Notes: generated by a model from the letters alone, not told the origin. A DNA stretch of 57,347 nt from JAZDRH01 sp047470865 (GCF_047470865.1 NZ_JAZDRH010000020.1:1-57347); one strand, 5' to 3'. Numbered from the stretch's first letter, positions 16,291-26,267 are shown. A program made the numbers and translations.

Positions 16291-16319
16291 AGTGGGAGAA
16301 AGTGGAAGAAAGTGGGAAT
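16291..16319 (+). promoter_or_regulatory. MraZ operator, three direct repeats
   Basis: TGGGA (16293-16297), TGGAA (16303-16307) and TGGGA (16313-16317), each separated by the same 5 bases (GAAAG), give a strict 10-bp period. MraZ is known to bind TGGGN repeats with 5-bp spacers in front of its own gene. The array sits at and just after the predicted start site, where a bound ring of MraZ would block transcription. Confidence 0.85.
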
Positions 16320-16352
16320 TTTTAGATAGAAAAGCCAAGAAAGGATTAAAAA

Positions 16353-16811
16353 GTGTTCAGAGGCTCCACCAATATCAACCTAGACGCGAAAGGGCGCTTA
16401 GCGATGCCAAGTCGGTATCGTGAGGAGCTTATTGACCGTTGTAATGGTGAAATGGTGATTACTATTGACCTCGTTGATCCTTGTTTATCTATTTATCCGC
16501 TGGCTGACTGGGAGCAGTTAGAAGCTAAATTGCGTACTTTGCCCAGCCTAGATGAGCAAAATCGTCGTTTATTTCGTTTGCTTATTGGTAATGCCGTAGA
16601 TGTCAGTCTAGATGCCAGTTCACGTCTGTTAATTCCACCACGCTTACGTGAGTGGGTAGGTTTAGATAAATCCGTTGTGCTCATGGGGCAGCTTGAAAAA
16701 TTCCAGTTATGGGATGAGGCTGAGTGGGAGAAACGACGTGCAGATGATTTTAATAGTGTGCAACTGTTAGGCGGTTTGTCTGACGAACTTCGGAAAACAT
16801 TGGTTTTATAA
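16353..16811 (+). CDS. mraZ: Transcriptional regulator MraZ
   Basis: 152 residues, two AbrB-like (MraZ) domains; each has the family's DAKGR / DASSR loop (near residues 11-15 and 89-93). MraZ forms rings that bind the direct repeats upstream and repress the dcw operon. The start is GTG, with AAGGA at 16341-16345 seven bases upstream and the typical N-terminus MFRGSTNINLDAKGRL. The rsmH ATG begins 1 bp after the stop. Confidence 0.96.
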   Translation: MFRGSTNINLDAKGRLAMPSRYREELIDRCNGEMVITIDLVDPCLSIYPLADWEQLEAKLRTLPSLDEQNRRLFRLLIGNAVDVSLDASSRLLIPPRLREWVGLDKSVVLMGQLEKFQLWDEAEWEKRRADDFNSVQLLGGLSDELRKTLVL

Positions 16812-16812
16812 T

Positions 16813-17754
16813 ATGAGCGAGCCATTTAAACATATCACAGTGTTGCTGAATGAAGCCGTGTCGGCGCTTTCAGTACAACACAACGGATGTTATATCGATG
16901 GCACCTTTGGTCGAGGCGGTCACAGCCGCTTAGTGCTTGAACAATTAGCAGGCACAGGTCAGCTCTTTGGTTTTGATAAAGATCCTCAAGCCATCCAAAC
17001 TGGATTGGCGCTTGCAGATGAGCAGGCTAATTTTCAAATTATTCAATCAAGTTTTGCTCAAATGGCGCAGGCAATGGCAGTGCGCAATAAGCTTGGTCAG
17101 ATAAATGGCATATTGCTGGATTTGGGTGTGTCCTCGCCACAGTTAGATGACGCCGAGCGTGGCTTTAGCTTTATGCATGATGGCCCGCTAGATATGCGTA
17201 TGAATCCTAATGAAGGGGTGAGTGCTGCGGATTGGATTAATACCGCAACAGAAGAAGATATTGCTCGTGTCTTTAAAGATTACGGTGAAGAACGTTTTGC
17301 CAAGCGTATGGCGCGTGCCATTGTTGTGCGCCGTCAAGAGCAAGCCTTTACACGTACAGCTGATTTAGCTCAGGTGATTACAGAGGCTAACCCTGCATGG
17401 GAAAAAGGCCGTCATCCAGCAACGCGAGCCTTTCAAGGTTTACGTATTCATGTCAACAATGAGCTAGGTGATCTTGAAGCTGGCTTAGAAGCGGCTTTAG
17501 CCTGTTTAAGCGTGGGTGGACGTTTAGCCGTCATTAGCTTCCATTCGTTGGAAGATCGTATTGTTAAGCAGTTTATGCGCCGTAAAGCTAAAGGCGAGGC
17601 TGATAATTTGCCACGCAACTTGCCTATCATTCCAGCGAAATTTGAGCCAGAAATTAAGCTTATAGGCAAACCTGTGTATGCCAGTGAACAGGAAGTGAAA
17701 GAAAATCCACGTTCACGTAGTGCTGTAATGCGTATAGCGGAGAAACTAAAATGA
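16813..17754 (+). CDS. rsmH: 16S rRNA (cytosine(1402)-N(4))-methyltransferase
   Basis: 313 residues. DGTFGRGGHS (29-38) is the SAM-binding motif I; LDLGVSSPQLD near 101-111 and the RIHVNNELGDLE and VISFHSLEDRIVK segments are family hallmarks. RsmH N4-methylates C1402 of 16S rRNA in the ribosomal P site. The stop overlaps the ftsL start by ATGA. It is the old mraW of the dcw cluster. Confidence 0.97.
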   Translation: MSEPFKHITVLLNEAVSALSVQHNGCYIDGTFGRGGHSRLVLEQLAGTGQLFGFDKDPQAIQTGLALADEQANFQIIQSSFAQMAQAMAVRNKLGQINGILLDLGVSSPQLDDAERGFSFMHDGPLDMRMNPNEGVSAADWINTATEEDIARVFKDYGEERFAKRMARAIVVRRQEQAFTRTADLAQVITEANPAWEKGRHPATRAFQGLRIHVNNELGDLEAGLEAALACLSVGGRLAVISFHSLEDRIVKQFMRRKAKGEADNLPRNLPIIPAKFEPEIKLIGKPVYASEQEVKENPRSRSAVMRIAEKLK

Positions 17755-18044
17755 GCCGCCTGTACGCTAAACCTATGCCAAAAGGATCATGGCTGCTGTG
17801 GCTATTATGGATTGCTATTTTGGCTTCGGCGATTTGGGTTTCACAAAATGCCTATCATACGCGCTTACTGCTGAATGAATTGTATGGCGAGTATAAAGTA
17901 CGTGATAACGCTCAGGCTGAATGGGGGCGTTTAATGCTCGAACAAAGCACTTGGACAGCGCATAACCGTATTGAAAAACTTGCTGTGCAGCACTTGGGTA
18001 TGCATATGCCTGAGGCCAAAGAAGTTAGGATGGTTAAGCCATGA
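17751..18044 (+). CDS. ftsL: Cell division protein FtsL
   Basis: 97 residues: short cytoplasmic N-terminus, one membrane segment (about 12-29) and a periplasmic coiled-coil-prone part. FtsL acts with FtsB and FtsQ in the divisome to activate FtsWI. Identification rests on size, topology and place between rsmH and ftsI, since FtsL sequences vary; both ends overlap neighbours by ATGA. Confidence 0.9.
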   Translation: MSRLYAKPMPKGSWLLWLLWIAILASAIWVSQNAYHTRLLLNELYGEYKVRDNAQAEWGRLMLEQSTWTAHNRIEKLAVQHLGMHMPEAKEVRMVKP

Positions 18045-19765
18045 AGTTGTTTTCTGGTTTGGCTAATGAAGGACGCCTAAAGGTCGTCCTTTTAGGCGTT
18101 TTTGTCTTGTCGGCAGTTATTGCCGCATGGCTTATCTATTTGTTTACAGCTAAACAATCATTTTTAGCCGCCGAAGGTGATGCGCGTAGCTTGCGTTATA
18201 GCGTTATTCCTGCGCATCGGGGGCTGATTACCGATCGCAATGGCGAGCCTCTAGCTGTAAGCACACCTATGAGTACTATCTGGGTTAATCCGCAAGAGTT
18301 AGTGCAAGACCGCGCGCGTTGGCCTGAACTGGCTAGCGCTTTGGGCATGCCATTAGACAGTCTAAGTAAAACCATCGATGATCGCGCCTCGCGCTTATAT
18401 TACGAGCTAAAAAAAGGTTTGCCGCCAGAAGTAGGCATGCAAGTAGCGGCGTTAGGCATTGCGGGTGTTTATCATAAAGATGAATACAAGCGCTTCTATC
18501 CAGCAGGTGATGTTGCAGCTCACTTAATAGGTTTTACGGATACAAATGATAAAGGTCAGGAAGGTATTGAGCTGGCTTATGATCAATGGCTAACTGGCGA
18601 GGAAGGTCGGCGGCAAGTGATTAAAGACCGCCGCGGACATATTATTCGTGAAGGCGGTGTCGTGCGTAACGCACGTGAAGGCAAGTCCTTGGCTCTATCC
18701 ATTGACTTGCGTTTGCAGTATTTGGCGTATCGTGAGCTGCGTAAAGGTATTGATAACTTCAAAGCCAAGGCCGGCACTTTGGTGATGGTGGATGTGCAGA
18801 CGGGCGAAATTTTAGCCATGGTCAATTATCCCACCTACAACCCTAATAATCGCCAAACAATGCATCCAGAATTTATGCGTAATCGCGCCATGGTTGATGT
18901 GTTTGAGCCGGGTTCGACCATCAAGCCTATTAGTATGGCAGCGGCCTTAAACACAGGACGTTGGAATCTAAACTCAACAGTGGATGCGCGTCCAGGTCAG
19001 ATGAAAGTGGGACGTTTTACAATTAAAGATGTATCGCGCCCTGGTGTGTTTACTTTGGCGCAAGTGCTCCAAAAATCCAGTAACGTTGGTATGAGTAAAA
19101 TTGCCTTCGATATTGGCGCTGAGCCAATTTACAACATGTTACAGCAGGTTGGTATTGGGCAGGATACAGGGCTAGGTTTTCCTGGTGAGCAAACGGGCTA
19201 TTTGCCGGCACGTCGAACGTGGCCACAAGCGGAAACAGCCACGTTATCTTACGGTTATGGTTTCTCAGTAACTGCTGTGCAGCTAGCCCATGCCTATGCT
19301 GCCATCGGCAATCAAGGTAAGGCTGTCCCTTTATCCTTATTGCGTCTAGATCGCTCAGTGAATGAAGTGCAGGTGATGAAGCCAGAGGTGGCTGAGCAGG
19401 TGCTAAGCATGCTGCAATCTGTTGTAGAAACACCCGGTGCAGGCGGTGCGCGCGCTAAAGTGCAAGGTTATTTTGTGGGCGGTAAAAGTGGTACTGCGAA
19501 AAAAACATCCAGCAGTGGTGGCTATACCCAAGCTTCTTATCGTTCATTGTTTGTAGGGGTTGCGCCTTTGAGTAACCCACGAATTGCAACTGCCATTGTC
19601 ATTGACGAGCCAACTGAAGGTGGTTATTACGGTGGCTTAGTAGCTGCTCCAGTTTATAGTGGTGTGATGAGTGGGGCGTTGCGTTTATTGAATATTACTC
19701 CCGATAACATTCCAGCGGAAATGCTACAGACCGCTGGTGTTAATACCGTTAAGGGAGGACGCTAG
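18041..19765 (+). CDS. ftsI: Peptidoglycan D,D-transpeptidase FtsI (PBP3)
   Basis: 574 residues. One N-terminal membrane anchor (about 15-36), a pedestal domain with RGLITDRNGEPLA near 59, and a transpeptidase domain with Ser292 in STIK (292-295), SSN at 346-348 and KSGT at 482-485. It cross-links septal peptidoglycan as partner of FtsW. All catalytic motifs are intact. It overlaps ftsL by 4 bp and murE starts 2 bp after it. Confidence 0.97.
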   Translation: MKLFSGLANEGRLKVVLLGVFVLSAVIAAWLIYLFTAKQSFLAAEGDARSLRYSVIPAHRGLITDRNGEPLAVSTPMSTIWVNPQELVQDRARWPELASALGMPLDSLSKTIDDRASRLYYELKKGLPPEVGMQVAALGIAGVYHKDEYKRFYPAGDVAAHLIGFTDTNDKGQEGIELAYDQWLTGEEGRRQVIKDRRGHIIREGGVVRNAREGKSLALSIDLRLQYLAYRELRKGIDNFKAKAGTLVMVDVQTGEILAMVNYPTYNPNNRQTMHPEFMRNRAMVDVFEPGSTIKPISMAAALNTGRWNLNSTVDARPGQMKVGRFTIKDVSRPGVFTLAQVLQKSSNVGMSKIAFDIGAEPIYNMLQQVGIGQDTGLGFPGEQTGYLPARRTWPQAETATLSYGYGFSVTAVQLAHAYAAIGNQGKAVPLSLLRLDRSVNEVQVMKPEVAEQVLSMLQSVVETPGAGGARAKVQGYFVGGKSGTAKKTSSSGGYTQASYRSLFVGVAPLSNPRIATAIVIDEPTEGGYYGGLVAAPVYSGVMSGALRLLNITPDNIPAEMLQTAGVNTVKGGR

Positions 19766-19767
19766 AA

Positions 19768-21237
19768 ATGAATATGTATTTATCTGAATTATTCGCTAAA
19801 GCCCCAGCAGATATCCAAGTTACAGGCTTGGCGCTGGATAGCCGTCAAGTAAAAGCTGGTGACTTGTTCTTAGCTGTTGCAGGTACTCAAAACGATGGGC
19901 GCAAGCATATTGCGTCGGCTATCGAAAACGGTGCTGTCGCTGTAGCTTATGAAGCGCTGGGCGCTCAGGTTGAGTTGTCCACTAGCGTGCCTTTAATGGC
20001 GATTGAAAACTTACAGCAGCAAGTATCGGGTCTTGCGGCTAAGTTTTTTGGCCAGCCAAGTGCCAACTTGCAAGTGTTGGGGGTTACAGGAACAAATGGA
20101 AAAAGCAGTGTTAGCCAGCTGTTAGCTCAGGCGCTTGATTTGCTGGCAATGCCTTGCGCTATTGTGGGTACTTTAGGTAATGGTTTTTATGGCAAATTAG
20201 TTGAAACAGGGCATACCACGCCTGATCCTGTAAGTTTGCAAGCAGATCTTGCGCTGATGCAGGAACAAGGTGCTAAAGCCGTTGCCATGGAGGTTTCGTC
20301 ACATGCACTCGACCAAGGGCGAGTGGCAGGCGTGCAGTTTGATGTGGCCTTGTTTACTAATTTGTCGCGTGATCATTTAGATTATCACCACACAATGCAG
20401 GCCTATGGTGCAGCCAAAGCCAAGCTTTTTGCATGGCAACATCTAGGCGCACGCGTGATTAATCTGGATGATACTTTTGGCGCTCAGTTGGCCCAACTAG
20501 AAGGTGCTGGGCAGCTAATTAGCTATAGCGAAAAAAATCCTCAAGCCAGTATTTATTGCACCTCTGTTCACTTTGCTGATCAAGGTATTAGTGCTCAGGT
20601 GGTTACTCAGACCGGTGAGCAAGGGCAGCTAGATAGTCCATTACTAGGTCGTTTTAACTTGAGTAATCTATTGGCTGTTGTTGGTGGGTTACTCGCCTTG
20701 GGTTTTAGTTTATCTCAAGCCTTATCTGTAATGCCTAAGTTACAAGCGCCTGCAGGGCGTATGCAGTGTTTGGGTGGGCAGGAAAAACCATTAGTGGTGG
20801 TCGATTACGCGCACACTCCAGATGCCTTGGAACAAGTATTAAAAGCTTTGCGTGCACATGTCACAGCACAAGGGCGTTTGGTGGCAGTTTTTGGCTGTGG
20901 TGGTGATCGCGACCCAGGTAAGCGCCCATTGATGGCACAAGCCGTTGAGCGTTATGCGGATTTTGCCATTGTCACTGATGATAATCCACGCACTGAGAAT
21001 CCGGAGGCTATTCGTCAGCAAGTGATTCAAGGTTTCGAGGGCACTCAGTATCAGGTTGTAGATGGCCGTGCTCAAGCTATTGCTACTGCTATCGCCAGTG
21101 CAAAGGCGCAAGATGTTATTGTGTTAGCCGGCAAGGGACATGAGGATTACCAAGATATTCAAGGCGTTAAGCATCACTTCTCCGATTTAGAACAGGCGCA
21201 GTCAGCCCTTGCTCAATGGGAGGTGGCGCATGTTTAA
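19768..21237 (+). CDS. murE: UDP-MurNAc-L-Ala-D-Glu--meso-diaminopimelate ligase
   Basis: 489 residues, a three-domain Mur ligase. ATP loop GTNGKSS at 108-114; the DNPRTENP motif near 411 is the one that selects meso-diaminopimelate rather than lysine. It adds the third residue of the peptidoglycan stem peptide in the cytosol. GGGAGG precedes the start closely. Its last 8 bases contain the murF start. Confidence 0.97.
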   Translation: MNMYLSELFAKAPADIQVTGLALDSRQVKAGDLFLAVAGTQNDGRKHIASAIENGAVAVAYEALGAQVELSTSVPLMAIENLQQQVSGLAAKFFGQPSANLQVLGVTGTNGKSSVSQLLAQALDLLAMPCAIVGTLGNGFYGKLVETGHTTPDPVSLQADLALMQEQGAKAVAMEVSSHALDQGRVAGVQFDVALFTNLSRDHLDYHHTMQAYGAAKAKLFAWQHLGARVINLDDTFGAQLAQLEGAGQLISYSEKNPQASIYCTSVHFADQGISAQVVTQTGEQGQLDSPLLGRFNLSNLLAVVGGLLALGFSLSQALSVMPKLQAPAGRMQCLGGQEKPLVVVDYAHTPDALEQVLKALRAHVTAQGRLVAVFGCGGDRDPGKRPLMAQAVERYADFAIVTDDNPRTENPEAIRQQVIQGFEGTQYQVVDGRAQAIATAIASAKAQDVIVLAGKGHEDYQDIQGVKHHFSDLEQAQSALAQWEVAHV

Positions 21238-22606
21238 ATCATTAACTAATAGCCAAACACTAGCGACTTTATTAAATGCTCAGCATGTAGGTGCCGCTGT
21301 TGACTTTGCCGGCGTAAGCACAGATAGCCGTGCGGTTAGTCAGGGGCAAATGTTTATTGCTTTAAAAGGCGAACGCTTTGATGGGCATGCTTATTTAGCT
21401 CAGGTGGCTGCGAAAGGTGTGCTGGTAGCACTAGTAGATAATGTGCAGGAAAACTGCCCTTTAACTCAAATTAAAGTGACGGATACCCGTTTAGCGCTAG
21501 GACAAATAGGCGCGCTAAATCGCCAGCAATTTACAGGCAAGCTGGCGGCAATAACCGGCTCTAGCGGCAAAACTACAGTAAAAGAGATGCTCGCCAGCAT
21601 TATGGCAGCGGCTGTAGGTCGTGAGCAGGTGTTAGCAACACGTGGCAACCTCAATAATGATCTAGGTGTGCCTTTAACTTTGCTTGAGTTGGCAGAATCA
21701 CATCAAGCGGCAGTTCTTGAGTTAGGTGCTAATCACAAAGGCGAGATTGCTTACACAGTTGGTTTAGTGAAGCCACATGTTGTCTTAATTAACAATGCAG
21801 GCACAGCGCATCTTGGTGAGTTTGGTGGCCTTGAAAACATTGTTAAAGCCAAAGGTGAAATTTTGCAGGGCTTAGATGAGCAAGGTATTGCCGTGCTTAA
21901 TCGAGATGATGCAGCGTTTTCTACCTGGCAAGCCATGCATGGGCAGAAACAACTCATTAGTTTTGCTAAAGAACAAAACAGCGCAGATTTTTACGCAAAA
22001 AATATTCACAGTACTAACCAAGGCAGTCAATTTACCTTATGCGGACTTCTGGGTGAGCATACGGTTAGCATAAATCTACTTGGTGAGCATAATGTCAGTA
22101 ATGCACTGGCAGCTGCGGCTTGTGCTTATGCTTTGGGTTTTGATGCGGCCGCGGTTATTCAAGGTTTGCAGAGCATGCAAGCGGTTAAGGGACGTACCTT
22201 AATACATCGTTTTACACAGAATCGCTGTGTCATTGATGACACCTACAACGCCAACCCAACCTCAGTCTGCGCTGCTATTGATACCTTAACTGGTTTTGCA
22301 GGCCGCAAACTTTTAGTTTTAGGTGATATCGGTGAGCTTGGGCAGTGGGCTGAGCAAAGTCATAGCGATGTCGGCGAATACGCCAATAACAAAGTGGATA
22401 GGTTGCTAGCAGTTGGGCCTTTGATGGCGCATGCAGTGGCAGCTTTTTCTGGGTCGGCGCAGCACTTTTGCGATCAAAAAGGTCTGATAGCCGCCTTGTC
22501 AGAAGAATTTACTGACAATACTACCGTTTTAGTAAAAGGGTCGCGCAGTGCAGCGATGGAACATGTAGTCCATGCGCTTTGTGCCGCCAATGAGGAGATC
22601 CACTAA
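21230..22606 (+). CDS. murF: UDP-MurNAc-tripeptide--D-alanyl-D-alanine ligase
   Basis: 458 residues, Mur ligase fold with ATP loop ITGSSGKTT (about 106-114) and the DDTYNANPTS motif typical of MurF. It adds D-Ala-D-Ala to complete UDP-MurNAc-pentapeptide. The ATG at 21230 (MFKSLTN) is preceded by GGGAGG near 21218-21223; an in-frame upstream start at 21209 would lie before that site. It overlaps murE by 8 bp and mraY by one base. Confidence 0.96.
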   Translation: MFKSLTNSQTLATLLNAQHVGAAVDFAGVSTDSRAVSQGQMFIALKGERFDGHAYLAQVAAKGVLVALVDNVQENCPLTQIKVTDTRLALGQIGALNRQQFTGKLAAITGSSGKTTVKEMLASIMAAAVGREQVLATRGNLNNDLGVPLTLLELAESHQAAVLELGANHKGEIAYTVGLVKPHVVLINNAGTAHLGEFGGLENIVKAKGEILQGLDEQGIAVLNRDDAAFSTWQAMHGQKQLISFAKEQNSADFYAKNIHSTNQGSQFTLCGLLGEHTVSINLLGEHNVSNALAAAACAYALGFDAAAVIQGLQSMQAVKGRTLIHRFTQNRCVIDDTYNANPTSVCAAIDTLTGFAGRKLLVLGDIGELGQWAEQSHSDVGEYANNKVDRLLAVGPLMAHAVAAFSGSAQHFCDQKGLIAALSEEFTDNTTVLVKGSRSAAMEHVVHALCAANEEIH

Positions 22607-23688
22607 TGTTGTTATTGCTCGCGGAGTACCTACAAGACTTTTATAAAGGCTTCGCTGTTTTTCAATATATTACCCTGCGCGCGATTTTGGCTGTGCTAAC
22701 GGCTTTAGTGCTGTCGTTATGGCTAGGCCCTTGGATGATTAACAAACTGCGTGAATTGCAAATTGGTCAGTCCGTACGTACAGATGGCCCGCAAAGTCAT
22801 TTATCAAAATCAGGCACACCAACTATGGGCGGTGCGCTGATTTTATCAGCGATTACCATTAGTACTTTATTGTGGGCAGATTTAACCAATCGCTATGTGC
22901 TAATAACACTAGCTGTCACTCTATTATTTGGTGCTATTGGCTGGGTGGATGACTATCGCAAAGTCATTGAAAAAAGCTCACGAGGTTTACCAAGCCGTTG
23001 GAAATATTTTTGGCAGTCTGTATTTGGTTTAGCCGCTGCCTTTGTACTGTTCTATACCTCAAATAATGCAGCAGAAACCTCTTTAATCTTGCCATTTTTA
23101 AAGGATTTCAGTTTGCCACTAGGTATCGGCTTTATTGTGCTGACCTACCTTGTGATTGTAGGTACTAGTAACGCAGTTAACTTAACGGATGGCTTAGATG
23201 GCTTGGCGATTTTACCAACCGTATTAGTAGCAGGTGCTTTAGGTATTTTTGCCTATGTGTCAGGGCATATTAGTTTTGCTCAGTATTTGTTTATGCCTTA
23301 TATCCCAGGCTCAGGCGAGCTAGTGGTGTTTTGCGCGGCAATGGTTGGTGCTGGGTTAGGTTTTCTTTGGTTTAACACCTATCCAGCGCAAGTGTTTATG
23401 GGGGATGTGGGCTCTCTTGCTTTAGGTGCTGCGCTGGGAACTATAGCGGTTATTGTGCGCCAAGAAATAGTGCTGTTCATTATGGGGGGTGTTTTCGTGA
23501 TGGAAACCCTATCGGTAATGATTCAGGTAGCTTCCTTTAAGTTAAGAGGCAAGCGTGTGTTTCGTATGGCGCCCATCCATCACCATTTTGAGTTAAAAGG
23601 CTGGCCAGAACCACGGGTTATCGTGCGTTTTTGGATCATTACTGTGATTTTAGTGCTTGTGGGCTTATCCACATTGAAACTGAGGTAA
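22606..23688 (+). CDS. mraY: Phospho-N-acetylmuramoyl-pentapeptide transferase
   Basis: 360 residues, ten predicted membrane segments. Active-site motifs: the DDYRK segment near 112-116, NLTDGLDGLA near 192-201 and PIHHHFELKGW near 322-332. It forms lipid I from UDP-MurNAc-pentapeptide and undecaprenyl phosphate in the inner membrane. The start overlaps the murF stop as TAATG. Confidence 0.97.
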   Translation: MLLLLAEYLQDFYKGFAVFQYITLRAILAVLTALVLSLWLGPWMINKLRELQIGQSVRTDGPQSHLSKSGTPTMGGALILSAITISTLLWADLTNRYVLITLAVTLLFGAIGWVDDYRKVIEKSSRGLPSRWKYFWQSVFGLAAAFVLFYTSNNAAETSLILPFLKDFSLPLGIGFIVLTYLVIVGTSNAVNLTDGLDGLAILPTVLVAGALGIFAYVSGHISFAQYLFMPYIPGSGELVVFCAAMVGAGLGFLWFNTYPAQVFMGDVGSLALGAALGTIAVIVRQEIVLFIMGGVFVMETLSVMIQVASFKLRGKRVFRMAPIHHHFELKGWPEPRVIVRFWIITVILVLVGLSTLKLR

Positions 23689-23694
23689 GAGATC

Positions 23695-25044
23695 GTGCAA
23701 GAATCAGGTTTACTGCACATAGTTGTTGGCTTAGGCAAAAGCGGCATGTCCGTGGTGCGCTTTCTTGCGCGCCAAGGTATTGCGTTTGCCGTTGCTGATA
23801 CACGCAGTAATCCACCTGAGTTAGCAACGCTTGAGCGCGACTACCCTCAGGTTGAAGTGCGTTGTGGAGAGCTGGATGCAGATTGGCTTGCATGTGCACA
23901 GGTGTTGTATGTCAGCCCTGGGCTGTGCATTAAAACGCCAGCTATTGCCTATGCAGCAGCAAAGGGCGTACAGATTTCAGGCGATATTGATCTACTAGCG
24001 CGCCATGCCAAAGCACCTATTGTTGCTATCACAGGCTCTAATGCTAAGAGCACAGTGACAACCTTGGTCGGTGAAATGGCAGCGGCCGCAGGCAAGAAGG
24101 TAGCTGTTGGCGGTAACCTAGGCACACCAGCATTAGATTTACTAGCCGATGACGTAGCGCTTTATGTATTGGAACTATCCAGTTTTCAGCTGGAAACTAC
24201 CACACATCTTAACGCCCTAGTAGCGACTTGCTTGAATATTAGCGAAGACCATATGGATCGTTATGACGGTCAACTAAGCCTTTATATTCAAGCTAAACAG
24301 CGCATTTTCCAAGGTGCCAATACGGCTGTGGTTAATTTAGATGATATGCAAGCTTATGCACCGACGCAGCCAATTAAACATCTGCTAACCTTTGGTACGC
24401 AAGCTCCTGCGGATAACAGCTTTGGGCTGGCTAAGGATGCACAAGGCGCCTTGCATCTTGCTTTTGGTCAGCGCTTGCTTATGCCTGTTAGTGCGCTAAA
24501 AATTAAAGGCTTACACAATTACAGTAACGCCTTAGCGGCTTTGGCTTTAGGTCGTGCAGCAGGGCTACCCATGACGCCTATGCTGCAAGCCTTGAGCGAC
24601 TTTAAAGGCTTAGATCATCGTTGCCAGTGGGTAGCAGAAAAGCAAGGCGTTACCTATATCAATGATAGTAAAGCAACCAATGTGGGCGCTGCTTTAGCGG
24701 CTATTGAAGGCCTGGGTGCAGACTGTGCTGGTAAATTGATATTAATTGCTGGCGGTGATGGTAAAGGAGCGGACTTTACTGAATTAGCGCAACCCATTAA
24801 AACCTATTGCCGTGCTGTGGTTTTTTTAGGTCGTGATGCGCAGCAAATTGCAGCTGTATTAGATGATAGTGTTGAGCAAATTTGGGCTTTAAATATGCAG
24901 CAAGCAGTTACTGCTTGTGCTGAAACAGCTCAAGTGGGTGACATTGTCTTACTATCTCCGGCTTGTTCTAGTCTAGATATGTTCAAACGATTTGAGCAGC
25001 GGGGCGAGTTTTTTGTACAGGCAGTAGAGGGCTTAGCACTATGA
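23695..25044 (+). CDS. murD: UDP-MurNAc-L-alanine--D-glutamate ligase
   Basis: 449 residues. N-terminal Rossmann-like UDP-binding domain (VVGLGKSGMSV), ATP loop ITGSNAKST (about 114-122) and a HRCQWV segment near 311 of the third domain. GSNAKS in place of GTNGKS is usual for MurD. It adds D-Glu to UDP-MurNAc-L-Ala. The start is GTG at 23695, with GAGGTAAGAG just upstream; no better ATG is available. Confidence 0.96.
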   Translation: MQESGLLHIVVGLGKSGMSVVRFLARQGIAFAVADTRSNPPELATLERDYPQVEVRCGELDADWLACAQVLYVSPGLCIKTPAIAYAAAKGVQISGDIDLLARHAKAPIVAITGSNAKSTVTTLVGEMAAAAGKKVAVGGNLGTPALDLLADDVALYVLELSSFQLETTTHLNALVATCLNISEDHMDRYDGQLSLYIQAKQRIFQGANTAVVNLDDMQAYAPTQPIKHLLTFGTQAPADNSFGLAKDAQGALHLAFGQRLLMPVSALKIKGLHNYSNALAALALGRAAGLPMTPMLQALSDFKGLDHRCQWVAEKQGVTYINDSKATNVGAALAAIEGLGADCAGKLILIAGGDGKGADFTELAQPIKTYCRAVVFLGRDAQQIAAVLDDSVEQIWALNMQQAVTACAETAQVGDIVLLSPACSSLDMFKRFEQRGEFFVQAVEGLAL

Positions 25045-26267
25045 ACTGGTTAAGCACTTTATTCTCTCGCCCATCACCACTGCGCCATAATGGCCAAGCC
25101 GATTTAGACTTTCCCCTATTGGCAGGCTGTGTTGCCTTATTAGGTTTAGGTCTAGTCATGGTCACTTCAGCGTCTACAGAAGTGGCGGCGGTGCGTAATA
25201 GCTCTAGCACATACTACCTAACGCGTCAGATTGCATACTTAACCTTAGGCGCTCTTGCCTGCATTGGGGCAATGCTAGTACCTATGAAGGTATGGGAAAA
25301 GCATCGGTGGAATTTATTAGTATTGGGTGTGGTATTACTGGCTTTGGTGTTTGCTCCTGTTATTGGAAAGTCAGTGAATGGTGCACGTCGCTGGCTAGCC
25401 TTCCCACTGTTTAATATTCAACCATCAGAAATTGCCAAAATCTGTCTTGTTGTATTTATTGCAGGCTATTTGGTGCATCACAAAAATGATGTGCAACAGC
25501 GAATCCGTGGCTTCTTGAAACCTATGTTCATTTTAGCCTTGTTTGCTGGATTGTTATTAGGTGAGCCTGATTTTGGTGCCACAGTTGTGCTTAGCGGCAC
25601 TGTTATGGTGATGATTTTTTTAGGTGGCATGCGCATGGCTTGGGCGTTATCGCTCATTATTTTCGTAGTAGCTTTAGGTGCCTTTGTAGTAGGTACTCAA
25701 GAATACCGTGTGCAACGCTTGCAAAACTTTATTGATCCTTGGGCTGATCCCTATGGTGCTGGCTATCAGCTATCACAAGCGCTTATTGCATTTGGTCGGG
25801 GTGAATGGCTTGGCTTAGGTTTAGGCAACAGTATCCAAAAACAATTTTATCTACCCGAAGCACATACAGACTTTGTGTTTTCTATATTGGCAGAAGAATT
25901 AGGATTGGTAGGCGCTCTAGTCACCTTTGCTTTACTGATTTTTGTGAGCATCCGCGCGATTATTATTGGCTCATGGGCAGAGCGCTCAAAACAGTATTTT
26001 TCAGCCTATATTGCTTATGGTTTGGCTTTTTTATGGGTTGGCCAGATCTTAATTAACATTGGCGTAAATATTGGGCTATTGCCAACCAAAGGCTTAACTT
26101 TGCCGTTTTTAAGCTATGGCGGTAGCTCTTTAATTATTTGCTGCGTGAGTTTAGGCATGTTGTTACGCATTGAGTGGGAACGTCGCACTCATATTGCCGA
26201 AACAAGCGTTAATAAAGTGCGTATGCACTCTGAGCCAGCACCGGCATTAGAAGGAGAGCGCGCATGA
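25041..26267 (+). CDS. ftsW: SEDS peptidoglycan glycosyltransferase FtsW
   Basis: 408 residues, about ten membrane segments. SEDS landmarks include NGARRWL near 113, QPSEIAK near 126-132, the VQRLQNFIDPWADPYGAGYQ loop near 223-242 and LPFLSYGGSS near 354-363. FtsW polymerises lipid II at the septum with FtsI. It overlaps murD (ATGA) and murG. Confidence 0.97.
   Translation: MNWLSTLFSRPSPLRHNGQADLDFPLLAGCVALLGLGLVMVTSASTEVAAVRNSSSTYYLTRQIAYLTLGALACIGAMLVPMKVWEKHRWNLLVLGVVLLALVFAPVIGKSVNGARRWLAFPLFNIQPSEIAKICLVVFIAGYLVHHKNDVQQRIRGFLKPMFILALFAGLLLGEPDFGATVVLSGTVMVMIFLGGMRMAWALSLIIFVVALGAFVVGTQEYRVQRLQNFIDPWADPYGAGYQLSQALIAFGRGEWLGLGLGNSIQKQFYLPEAHTDFVFSILAEELGLVGALVTFALLIFVSIRAIIIGSWAERSKQYFSAYIAYGLAFLWVGQILINIGVNIGLLPTKGLTLPFLSYGGSSLIICCVSLGMLLRIEWERRTHIAETSVNKVRMHSEPAPALEGERA

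Noticed and set aside
16080..16325. 81-residue ORF upstream of mraZ
   Set aside because: It covers the dcw promoter and MraZ operator, and starts in the tail of rnpB.
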